Origin: an uncultured bacterium
GTDB lineage: Bacteria; Bacillota; Clostridia; Lachnospirales; Lachnospiraceae
Reading direction: 5' to 3'
Assembly: GCA_946543095.1 (NCBI GenBank)
Contig: CAMNLO010000068.1
Coordinates: 1-7,835, forward strand
DNA: 7,835 bases
Each line of letters begins with the position of its first letter. Within the stretch, counting starts at the first letter, position 1. The notes beneath the pieces were generated by a model that saw nothing but the letters and a program-made list of their open reading frames with translations, was not told where the DNA came from and made no database searches. Shown in pieces: positions 1 through 6,305 of the stretch. The position numbers and the translations under genes were made by a program.

Positions 1-143
1 ATCTGCGCCTCGTTTTGCTTCATGATCTGTTCATTCTGGTCGGAAATCAATTTGAATGATGCAGAGAGCTGGAGATATAAAGTGATGATCATCTCCTTAG
101 AAAAGCGGTTCAGTTCAGTCTCAGAAAACGCCTTGAATTCCAT
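1..143 (-). CDS. IS66-like transposase (TnpC), N-terminal part, runs off the window edge
   Basis: An open minus-strand frame starts at ATG 141-143 and continues without a stop to base 1, giving 47 codons. The protein begins MEFKAFSETELNRFSKEM and continues with a leucine-rich stretch (ITLYLQLSASF) and a Gln/Asn/Glu-rich helix (SDQNEQIMKQNEAQ). This layout resembles the coiled-coil N-terminus of IS66-family TnpC transposases of Clostridia. An AAGGGA sequence sits about 9 bases upstream of the ATG, and it lies within sequence that matches the integrase remnant on the opposite strand. No terminal inverted repeat is visible between the start codon and that remnant. The catalytic DDE domain would lie outside the window, so I cannot tell whether the gene is intact. 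The family call rests on recollection of N-terminal sequences alone. A different coiled-coil protein remains possible. Confidence 0.55.
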   Translation of the reverse strand, partial: MEFKAFSETELNRFSKEMIITLYLQLSASFKLISDQNEQIMKQNEAQ

Positions 144-147
144 ACCG

Positions 148-557
148 GTATTCCCTTCTACGATCCGTGGCTACCGCGCGTTGGAACGGGCAAATTTCAA
201 GAACATATCTGCTTTCCGGGTCGGAAGTCTCTCTGCCGCCGATGTGCAGCAGTTTGTCAACGAGCTGTCCGCCTCCCTTTCCCCGAAAAGCGTCCGAAAT
301 ATATACGCACTGTTTTTCCACCGATGTGGAAATGGTTTCCGGCAGGCAGTTCAAGCTCACATTGCCCGCCAAACGGCCCCCGGAATATGATATCCCCACG
401 AGTGACAAGATAAACCGCCTCATGGAGGCCGCTGACCCGAAAATGAGGATGTGTATTGCGCTGGCCGGGATTGGCACTTTGAGACGTGGGGAGATCTGCG
501 GCTTAAAATACAAAGATGTGCTGTATGATTTTAACGCTGTCTATGTACATACGGACG
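148..557 (+). pseudogene. Truncated, frameshifted tyrosine integrase (Tn916/phage type)
   Basis: The plus-strand sequence resembles the middle of a tyrosine recombinase. Frame 1 encodes the SAM-like core-binding domain (from about 151: PSTIRGYRALERANFK, then LSAADVQQFVNEL and SPKSVRNIYAL). Homology then moves to frame 2 (STDVEMVSGRQFKLTLPAKRPPEYD, then the start of the catalytic domain at MRMCIALAGIGTLRRGEICGLKYKDV). The switch falls at a run of five T at 313-317, consistent with one extra T. The first catalytic Arg (in TLRRGEI) is present. Similarity stops at YVHTD near 557, so the His, second Arg and Tyr nucleophile are missing. The N-terminus is also missing. This is a dead remnant of an integrative element whose two ends are replaced by unrelated sequence: a transposase start on one side and a terminator on the other. 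The homopolymer shift could be a sequencing error, but the truncations could not. Confidence 0.85.
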
Positions 558-560
558 AGG

Positions 561-601
561 AAAAAAAGCCCTCCGACCCCCAAAATGGAAAACCGGAGGG
601 C
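561..601 (-). terminator. Rho-independent terminator, minus strand
   Basis: A perfect 8-bp inverted repeat pairs 568-575 (GCCCTCCG) with 594-601 across an 18-base loop. It is followed on the minus strand by seven T (561-567). It sits directly after the end of integrase homology and about 60 bases beyond the tRNA-Gly terminator, so it is a second, back-up stop or the leftover terminator of a lost minus-strand gene. It has no T run on the plus side. Confidence 0.6.
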
Positions 602-656
602 GCTCAGGAGAAAAATGATACACAAATTTTCACTAAACATACGCAAGCCATATTAT

Positions 657-707
657 GCAAAAAACAACGCAGCCATACGGTTTTATCGAAAACTCACATG
701 GCTGCGT
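657..707 (-). terminator. Terminator of tRNA-Gly
   Basis: A perfect 10-bp inverted repeat pairs 667-676 with 698-707 (ACGCAGCCAT / ATGGCTGCGT). An inner 5-bp stem (680-684 with 689-693) closes a four-base loop. On the minus strand the stem is followed by GTTGTTTTTTGC. It lies 14 bases past the tRNA-Gly 3' end. No convincing terminator separates the upstream operon from the tRNA promoter, so it may also end operon read-through. Confidence 0.8.
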
Positions 708-720
708 ACTCTCTTAAAAC

Positions 721-791
721 AGCAGGTAATGGGAATCGAACCCACCTCCCTGGCTTGGGAAGCCAGTGTACTACCGATGTACTATACCTGC
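721..791 (-). tRNA. tRNA-Gly (anticodon CCC)
   Basis: The minus strand folds into a full cloverleaf of 71 bases without an encoded CCA. The acceptor stem is GCAGGTA/TACCTGC with discriminator T, typical of tRNA-Gly. The D stem is GTAC/GTAC, the anticodon stem CTGGC/GCCAG with loop TTCCCAA (anticodon CCC, reading GGG), and the T arm GTGGG-TTCGATT-CCCAT. It has its own promoter and terminator. Its 3' end faces the mobile-element debris at 1-557, which suits the habit of integrative elements of entering at tRNA 3' ends. I found no second copy of the tRNA 3' end in the window to serve as an attachment repeat. Confidence 0.97.
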
Positions 792-803
792 AGGAACAGA
801 TGC

Positions 804-832
804 ATTATACCGTTTTTATACTGATAATGCAA
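804..832 (-). promoter_or_regulatory. Sigma-A promoter of tRNA-Gly
   Basis: On the minus strand, TTGCAT (827-832), a 17-base spacer and a perfect TATAAT (804-809) lie just upstream of the tRNA. The predicted start near 797 leaves a leader of about six bases, typical of a tRNA gene. Confidence 0.85.
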
Positions 833-885
833 GTGAAATTTTGGCTCCGTGCCCGAAAGGAGCTTTGGGAAACGAGAGGGATGTC

Positions 886-2043
886 TTACGGATCGATGCC
901 GGGCGGGTTTTCCTTCTGGCGCCTGATCTCCGCCTCATAGGCTTTGATCTTTTCCTCCCAGCGGGAAGACAGCTCTGGCTCTCCTCTTCTGTCCGGCATG
1001 GCTTCCCTGCCGTATTCCGGGTTTCCTTTGGCAAGGAGTCCTCCGAAATAATCGCTGATCTTGTCCGCCCCGGAAAGGTTCAGATGAAGGCCCGCGTCGT
1101 AGGTGTCCGTTTGAAAATCCAGGCCCGTTTCCTCAGTCAGTTCAAGGAAATTAATGTATTCCAGGTGATTGGCCGCAGCATACTCCTCCACCTGCTCCTC
1201 CCACTGTGGATACCAGAAGGGATAGAGGCTGGGGGCCTTCACCAGCAAAAGCTGCACATCATTGTCCCGGCAAAGCTTCACGATCCTGTCCATGTAGTCC
1301 CATGCGTTGTCCCCGAAATTATAATTTCCCAGCGGCTTCCCCTCCGGCACGTTTTCCGCAGGCTTCACGTCGGTCCGCATATAATAGCCGTTAAAGGTCA
1401 CCTGTCTTTTGTGAAAGAGATAGGTGAAATCATCCTGCTCCAGCTCCTTCCAGCGGGAATGGAACCGGAGGATCGGGAACACATAGTCCAAAAACTGCTC
1501 CCCCTTAGTCATGGAGGCGTTAATATCGTCGATTTTCGTCTTTGACCAGCGCATGCCGTCCAGGGTCATGCGGTTATAGCTCTCCTTCTGGGGCTCGTTG
1601 TACTGGAGGGAGAGCACATTGAACACCATCACCTTCGGATGCTCGTATTGCAGGGTCTCCTCCATCAGATAATAGCTCTGCCAGATCAACTGCTGGGCGC
1701 TTCCCCGGATATAGGAATTGATGCCGTATTGTTTCCAGAGATACACCGGGTCGAAATTCTCATAGAGCTCACAGTCCCCGACGAAAACCATGTCGTGATC
1801 CTTCACCTCCCCGTAGTATTCCGCCACCATGGCCCCTTCCACGATCTTTCCCATGTATTTGGGCATCAGAAGGGCCTGCAGCAGGGCAAGCACTCCAAGG
1901 ATCAGGGCGGCGGACACCGCTATACACGCCGCTGCCGAAAGCCTGTTTTTCCGGTTTCCACGTCCCTTTTCCTCCTGCTCCTTCAAGGCTTCGAAGGACA
2001 GGGCTTCTTTCTCAGAACTGATTGTAGATGAACTGGCTTGCAT
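886..2043 (-). CDS. DltD-like SGNH-fold acyltransferase, membrane-anchored, with Cys in place of the Ser nucleophile
   Basis: This 385-residue protein has a charged cytoplasmic tail (1-34), one membrane segment (about 35-59) and a large outer domain of SGNH type. Block I reads FVGDCELYENFDP, with Cys91 where DltD-type proteins have the nucleophilic Ser (GSSE-like). GSAQQ (114-118) and FNVLS (141-145) fit blocks II and III. DAGLH (Asp316, His320) fits the C-terminal Asp-x-x-x-His segment. By analogy with DltD, AlgJ and PatB it would take the amino acyl group from the MBOAT and place it on an envelope polymer outside the membrane. It is the last gene of the operon. The ATG at 2043 was chosen because GGAG lies about nine bases upstream, and it overlaps the end of the MBOAT gene by 32 bases. 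An in-frame ATG at 2058 is possible. The basic, Pro-rich C-tail after about residue 345 looks disordered. Confidence 0.85.
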   Translation of the reverse strand: MQASSSTISSEKEALSFEALKEQEEKGRGNRKNRLSAAACIAVSAALILGVLALLQALLMPKYMGKIVEGAMVAEYYGEVKDHDMVFVGDCELYENFDPVYLWKQYGINSYIRGSAQQLIWQSYYLMEETLQYEHPKVMVFNVLSLQYNEPQKESYNRMTLDGMRWSKTKIDDINASMTKGEQFLDYVFPILRFHSRWKELEQDDFTYLFHKRQVTFNGYYMRTDVKPAENVPEGKPLGNYNFGDNAWDYMDRIVKLCRDNDVQLLLVKAPSLYPFWYPQWEEQVEEYAAANHLEYINFLELTEETGLDFQTDTYDAGLHLNLSGADKISDYFGGLLAKGNPEYGREAMPDRRGEPELSSRWEEKIKAYEAEIRRQKENPPGIDP

Positions 2044-3604
2044 CAAATCCCACTCCATAGGCCCCGAAGACCAACACCACAAGAAACAGCCCGAACCAAA
2101 GGGCAAAACGGGCAGGATACGCCAGAGTGCGTATCTGTTCCCGGACACTTCTTTTTCTTTGCAGCAAAGAGACTGTGATCAATAAGAAAAGCCCCCCGAG
2201 GAGCACAAGAAAATCCTTCGGATCCAGCCCCAGATTAAGGAGAGAGCCATCCACCAGGACCTTCCAGTTTCCGGCGGTAAACATACTGAAAAACATCCGG
2301 AAGGTCAAAGGCACATCCCTGTAGCAGTCAAACATACGCAGGGAGCTCATCAGAAGGATGGTCCTGAGGATCCTAAACAGCTTCCATCCGAAACGGTCCT
2401 CCAGATTCACGCGGCTGTGGAACCATCTGTAAAAAGGCTCCAGCTCCTGGCTGACCAGCAGAATGATACAGTTTCCCAGTCCCCAGACAATGAAATTCCA
2501 GCTGGCGCCGTGCCAGATGCCGGTGGCAAACCAGACGATCAGGCAGGAGACCCAGACCGTAAGCCGCTTGCCGATCACATTCCCCAGATGGGCCCTGCCC
2601 CATTTGGACAGCTTTAACATGGGGCCGCTTACGGAAACGGGATAGAAAATGTAATCCGTGAACCACTGCCCCATGGTGATATGCCAGCGGTTCCAGTATT
2701 CCTTGACGGATTTTGAAAAATAGGGACGGATGAAGTTTTCCCGGACTCTGATTCCCATGGCTTCCGCAATGCCGATGGTGATGTCGATGCCGCCGGTGAA
2801 ATCCGCGTAAAGCTCCAGGGCATAAAACAGCATCCCGGCAAAGGCGTAGGCCCCGTGATACTCTTCCGGCGTCCGGATGATGAGATTCACCGCGGGCAGA
2901 AGCCTGTCCGCAATGACCAGCTTCTTAAAATACCCCCATAAGACCCGCTGCAGGCCTGATGAGAGCTGTGCCGGATCAAAGGAATGGGGGCCGTAAAGGG
3001 TGGCGGACAGCTCGTCATAGCGGCTGATGGGCCCCTGGATCATCTGGGGAAAAAAGGAAACAAACAGAGCGTATCGGGAAAGGGATCTTTGGGGCGGATA
3101 CTTTCCTCTGTACACATCGATGAGATAGGAAAGGCTCTGGAAGGTGTAGAAGGAGATGCCCATGGGAAGCAGCAGGCTGATGGGGGAAAACTCCTCTGTT
3201 CTCCCGAAGAAATGCAGAAGCCCGTTGACATTGGCAATGGCAAAATTTGTGTACTTGCAGACCGCAAGGATCCCCAGGTTCAGCAAAAGCCCGAATAACA
3301 GCCATTTCCTGCGTTTCTTCAGGAACTCCTCTTTGACTGCCTTCTTCTCCTCCCTAGAAAACTCCGCCTTATGCTCCTTCAGACAGGCCTCCTGGGACGC
3401 ATGGAGCTCCCCCAGCTTTTTTGCGGCAAAGAACACCGTGGCGGTGGTGACCAGAAGAAACACCAGGGCTCTTCCATCCGAGAGAAAATAGAACAGATAG
3501 CTAAAGCCCAGCAGCACAGCGCTCTGGGCCTTTTTCGGAACGATATAGTAAGCAGTCAGGGCCAGAAACAGAAAGCCCAGAAATTCATAACTGGTAAATA
3601 ACAT
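2012..3604 (-). CDS. MBOAT-family O-acyltransferase (AlgI/DltB-like) with C-terminal FIYNQF tail
   Basis: This 530-residue polytopic membrane protein belongs to the MBOAT family. The start MLFTSYEFL is the usual AlgI-type N-terminus. Family signatures are YADFTGGIDITIG (267-279), the YWNRWHITMGQWF region (303-315) and WFATGIWHGASWNF (358-371), with the catalytic His at 365. A charged cytoplasmic stretch lies at about 62-100. By family knowledge it accepts an acyl group from the carrier protein inside the cell and delivers it across the membrane. The last six residues, FIYNQF (Tyr527), match the C-terminal acyl-shuttle motif described for MBOATs that lack a separate DltX, where the Tyr carries the acyl group to the partner transferase. 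I chose ATG 3602-3604 by family similarity. It has no clear Shine-Dalgarno sequence. A TTG at 3629-3631 would add nine residues but also lacks one. An 86-base gap separates it from the carrier gene. Confidence 0.93.
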   Translation of the reverse strand: MLFTSYEFLGFLFLALTAYYIVPKKAQSAVLLGFSYLFYFLSDGRALVFLLVTTATVFFAAKKLGELHASQEACLKEHKAEFSREEKKAVKEEFLKKRRKWLLFGLLLNLGILAVCKYTNFAIANVNGLLHFFGRTEEFSPISLLLPMGISFYTFQSLSYLIDVYRGKYPPQRSLSRYALFVSFFPQMIQGPISRYDELSATLYGPHSFDPAQLSSGLQRVLWGYFKKLVIADRLLPAVNLIIRTPEEYHGAYAFAGMLFYALELYADFTGGIDITIGIAEAMGIRVRENFIRPYFSKSVKEYWNRWHITMGQWFTDYIFYPVSVSGPMLKLSKWGRAHLGNVIGKRLTVWVSCLIVWFATGIWHGASWNFIVWGLGNCIILLVSQELEPFYRWFHSRVNLEDRFGWKLFRILRTILLMSSLRMFDCYRDVPLTFRMFFSMFTAGNWKVLVDGSLLNLGLDPKDFLVLLGGLFLLITVSLLQRKRSVREQIRTLAYPARFALWFGLFLVVLVFGAYGVGFDASQFIYNQF

Positions 3605-3690
3605 GTTATAATCTGTCAGGCATTGACGCAAAACTGCGATGGCAGCATGCTTCGGCCGAATGGAAAGTCTTCATTCTCCGTGATCTCTGA

Positions 3691-3921
3691 TCAGGCCTCA
3701 TCTCTGAGCTTTTCGATCATTGCCCAGATGGCCTTTGCGGAATTGAAGTTCTCCGGTTTGATCTCCTCCGGGGGGACCACCACATCAAAGGTTTCGTTGA
3801 TCTCGGAGATCAGAGAGACGATATCAAAGGAATCCAGGATCTTCCCATCCACCAGTGACTGTTCCGCGGCAAAATCCACCTCCGGATGCAACTCGCTTAA
3901 AATCTCCAGCAATTCTTCCAT
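3691..3921 (-). CDS. Acyl/aminoacyl carrier protein (DltC-like)
   Basis: This is an acidic, helical protein of 76 residues, the normal size of a carrier protein. LVDGKILDSFDIVSLI carries the DS(F) motif, and Ser31 is the predicted phosphopantetheine site. The rest fits a four-helix carrier fold. AAAGGA lies about nine bases before the ATG, so the start is well supported. In this operon it would receive the activated amino acid as a thioester from the adenylating enzyme (4032-5591) and present it to the MBOAT (2012-3604) on the inner face of the membrane. It resembles DltC in size, motif and setting, but I do not assign the name because the substrate is uncertain. No phosphopantetheinyl transferase is in the window, so a housekeeping one must act on it. 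A 110-base gap with hairpins separates it from the adenylation gene. Confidence 0.9.
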   Translation of the reverse strand: MEELLEILSELHPEVDFAAEQSLVDGKILDSFDIVSLISEINETFDVVVPPEEIKPENFNSAKAIWAMIEKLRDEA

Positions 3922-3974
3922 TTCCGCTTTTCCTTTCTTTTCTCAGAAGCTGTTTTGACACAGCGATACGTTCC

Positions 3975-4011
3975 ATGCCGCAGAAGCTTTCGTCTGCGAT
4001 CCATGCGGCAT
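3975..4011 (-). promoter_or_regulatory. Intercistronic hairpin with two competing pairings
   Basis: An 8-bp inverted repeat pairs 3975-3982 with 4004-4011 (ATGCCGCA / TGCGGCAT). A second pairing, 3979-3984 with 3993-3998 (CGCAGA / TCTGCG), shares bases 3979-3982 with it, so the two can form only alternately. There is no T run, so it is not a terminator. It lies in the 110-base space between the adenylation and carrier genes. A role in mRNA processing, stability or uneven expression of the two genes is inference. Confidence 0.4.
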
Positions 4012-4031
4012 AAAACCGAAACACCGGTATG

Positions 4032-5591
4032 CTACTGCTTCAGCGCCTTTCTGTCGATCTTTCCGTTTGGGGTATGGGGAAGTCTTTCCAGCTTTGTCGT
4101 AACATTCGGCACCATATATCTGGGGAGCAGCTCTTTTAATCCCACTACCGCGCTTCCCTTATCGAGATCACCGGAATAATAAAACCGGATCTTGTGTGCG
4201 TCATTGTCATAGACCGCGGCGCATTCCGTGATCCCCTCCAGCTGGTCTCCCGCCGCTTCGATCTCCCCCAATTCAATGCGGTGTCCCATATGCTTGATCT
4301 GGCGATCCTTTCTGGAAACAAAGACCAGCTCGCCATACTCATTGTATTTCCCTATATCCCCGGTCTTATAAATGGTCTCCGCATATGCCTTCTGCAAAGG
4401 GTTCTGCACAAAGGCTTCCGCAGTGCGCTGGGGATCCCCGTAATAGCCCATGGTCACACAGGTCCCCCGCAGGCAGATCTCTCCCTCTTCCTGATCGCCC
4501 GCAAGACTCCCGTCCTCTTTGATCAGCAGCACCTCGGTATTGGGGAAGGGACGGCCGATGGGGATGGGCTCCTCCTCTAAGAGCTCTCTTTCCAGTTTGT
4601 AAAAGCAGCTCATGCCCGTGCACTCCGTGGGCCCGTAGAGATTAAAGAACACCGCTTCGGGGCAAGCCTGTCTCCAAAGGGCAAACTGCTTTTTGGGAAA
4701 CACCTCGCTGCCGAAGGCAATGGTACGCAGGGTCATGGGCGTAAGCTTTTCAAAGGTCTTTAAGGAAGAGATGAAGGTGAGGGCAGAGACCACCCAGCAG
4801 ATGGTGTTTACCTGATGCTCGTTTAAGTATTCCACCAGCTGTACCGGCAGCATAAACAGCTTCTTAGGCACAAACCAGGCAGTGGCGCCGCAGCGGATCA
4901 CCGTGATCACCTCTTTTAAACAGGCGTCGAAATACAAGGGGGTCTGGGATGCGAAGACAGACTGTTCGGAGCATCCCAGGGCATCATCCAGGGTCTCGAT
5001 ATAATCAATGACGGAGCGGTGGTTTGCCACGACTCCTTTGGGCATACCGGTGGAGCCGGAGGTAAAGACAATATAGGCGGGATCGATATCCAGCACCCTT
5101 TCCCGCACTTTTTGAAGAAGCTCCGGCGCTTCCCCGCAGGCCGAAGCCTCCGCGAAGGACACCGCAACGGTCCCCTCCTGCTTTCCTGCAAGCTCCAGTG
5201 CCAGCTCCTGCAGGCTCTCGTCATAGATCAGTGCTTTCGGAGCCACATGCTCCATGATCTTTAACATGCGCAGCTTCGGCATTTCCGCATCCAGTGGCAC
5301 ATAAAAGCAGCCCGCCTGCCAAGTGCCGAAAAAGGCGCTGACCTCCTCCGGGGATTTTTCCATGAGGATCGCCACAGGCTGGCGGAAAAGACCCTTCCCC
5401 GCAAGAAAAGAGCCGATGCGGACGGACAAAGCGTTCAATTCCGAAAATGTCAGATCGTGCTCCCTGCCGTCCCCGCCGGCAAAGGCCAGCTTGTCCGGAT
5501 AGAGGGAGGCTGTGTTGTCCAGGTATTCAAGCAGTGTACGCATGGTGTATGTGTCGGGTATCCTTTCTGATATCGGATTTATTATAAACAT
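4032..5591 (-). CDS. Amino-acid-adenylating enzyme (DltA/NRPS A-domain-like ligase)
   Basis: This stand-alone adenylation enzyme of 519 residues activates an amino acid with ATP and loads it on the carrier protein. Core motifs are FTSGSTGMPKG (176-186), YGPTE (319-323), YKTGD (408-412), SRKDRQIKHMGHRIELGEIE (426-445) and NGKIDRKAL (509-517, Lys511). Asp222 in FDACLKE is the expected contact for the substrate amino group. By-eye alignment with the PheA pocket gives Asp, Ala, Lys (226), Cys, Ile, Phe, Leu, Gly, Met, Lys. This is unlike DltA, and it has a lysine that is also seen in some glutamate-activating domains. The substrate is therefore probably not simple D-Ala, though this is inference. 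ATG 5591 lies six bases after the racemase stop, with a weak GAAAG before it, which suggests coupling. ATG 5543 (MRTLLEYLDN) is an equally plausible start by family resemblance, but its AAGGA is too far upstream. Confidence 0.92.
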   Translation of the reverse strand: MFIINPISERIPDTYTMRTLLEYLDNTASLYPDKLAFAGGDGREHDLTFSELNALSVRIGSFLAGKGLFRQPVAILMEKSPEEVSAFFGTWQAGCFYVPLDAEMPKLRMLKIMEHVAPKALIYDESLQELALELAGKQEGTVAVSFAEASACGEAPELLQKVRERVLDIDPAYIVFTSGSTGMPKGVVANHRSVIDYIETLDDALGCSEQSVFASQTPLYFDACLKEVITVIRCGATAWFVPKKLFMLPVQLVEYLNEHQVNTICWVVSALTFISSLKTFEKLTPMTLRTIAFGSEVFPKKQFALWRQACPEAVFFNLYGPTECTGMSCFYKLERELLEEEPIPIGRPFPNTEVLLIKEDGSLAGDQEEGEICLRGTCVTMGYYGDPQRTAEAFVQNPLQKAYAETIYKTGDIGKYNEYGELVFVSRKDRQIKHMGHRIELGEIEAAGDQLEGITECAAVYDNDAHKIRFYYSGDLDKGSAVVGLKELLPRYMVPNVTTKLERLPHTPNGKIDRKALKQ

Positions 5592-5597
5592 TCAAAT

Positions 5598-6305
5598 TCA
5601 GCTTTCAAGCTCTGCCCCGCAGGCCAGTACCGCAGCTTCCGAAAGCGCATCCAGCACATCCAGGAACTCTCCCTCCCGTTCCTTCGGGATCAGATGTTCT
5701 TTTAAAGCCAGTGACAGCTCCGTGCATCCAAGAACACAGATCTGCGCTCCTCTTTCCAAAAGCCCGTCAGAAACCTGAAACAGGGCGTCCGCGGAAATGG
5801 GCTTTCCGGCCTTGGCTTCGTTATAGATGATGTCCATGACTGCTTTCTGATCCGTCTCACCGGGGATCAGAGCTTCCATGCCCAGCTCCCGGAATGCCTT
5901 CTGGAAAAGCCCGGTATGGATCGTTCCCGTGGTGGCAAGGATGCCGGCTCTTTGGATTCCCCTTTTCGAAAGCATGAAAGCAGTCTCCCGGATGCCGTTC
6001 AGCACCGGGATCTCCACGGCCCTCTGCAGCTCATCGAAAAAGAAATGGGAGGTCATGCAGGGAATGGCGATGACTTCCGCCCCGGAGCTCTCCAGCTTCT
6101 TTAAAGACTCTGCCAAAACGGGCAGCGGATCCTCGCTGCTTTCCCCCAGGATAAAGCCTGTCCTGTCCGGTGTGGCGGGATTGCTGTACAGCAGAAATCT
6201 CAGATGCTCCTGATCCGCGGCCGCTTTTGTTTTCCTTGTCAATAGCTCAGCGAAATAAATGCCTGCCATAGGGCCCAGGCCGCCGAGGATACCGAGTGTC
6301 TTCAT
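5598..6305 (-). CDS. Aspartate/glutamate racemase family protein
   Basis: This 235-residue protein starts MKTLGILGGLGPMAG, the glycine-rich N-terminus typical of cytoplasmic PLP-independent aspartate racemases. Both catalytic cysteines are present: Cys83 in IPCMTSHFF and Cys194 in LGCTELSL. The length is normal for the family. Such enzymes interconvert L- and D-Asp or D-Glu, with some members acting on other amino acids. GGAG five bases before the ATG supports the start. As the first gene of the operon, six bases from the adenylation gene, it probably supplies the D-amino acid that is then activated. Standard dlt operons do not carry a racemase, because D-Ala comes from the housekeeping alanine racemase. 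The Met at position 84 of IPCMTSH, where Asn is common (PCNTAH), may affect specificity, so I would not call it strictly Asp or Glu. Confidence 0.92.
   Translation of the reverse strand: MKTLGILGGLGPMAGIYFAELLTRKTKAAADQEHLRFLLYSNPATPDRTGFILGESSEDPLPVLAESLKKLESSGAEVIAIPCMTSHFFFDELQRAVEIPVLNGIRETAFMLSKRGIQRAGILATTGTIHTGLFQKAFRELGMEALIPGETDQKAVMDIIYNEAKAGKPISADALFQVSDGLLERGAQICVLGCTELSLALKEHLIPKEREGEFLDVLDALSEAAVLACGAELES

Noticed and set aside
121..513. Minus-strand frame of 130 codons
   Set aside because: It is antisense to the integrase remnant. The plus strand carries the recognisable integrase residues.
516..824. Plus-strand frame containing MGIEPTSLAWEAS
   Set aside because: This peptide is the familiar false translation of the antisense of a tRNA gene, here tRNA-Gly.
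844..863. Possible terminator after the SGNH gene (GCTCC / GGAGC)
   Set aside because: Only five base pairs with no T run on the minus strand. Operon transcripts may instead stop at 657-707.
766..1545. Long plus-strand open frame of 259 codons
   Set aside because: It lies opposite the SGNH gene and has no family resemblance or ribosome binding site. It is an antisense shadow in GC-rich coding DNA.
886..5591. Straight annotation as dltA, dltC, dltB and dltD
   Set aside because: The racemase partner, the divergent adenylation pocket, the Cys in the SGNH motif and the absence of dltX make a D-Ala assignment unsafe, so I left the gene symbols empty.
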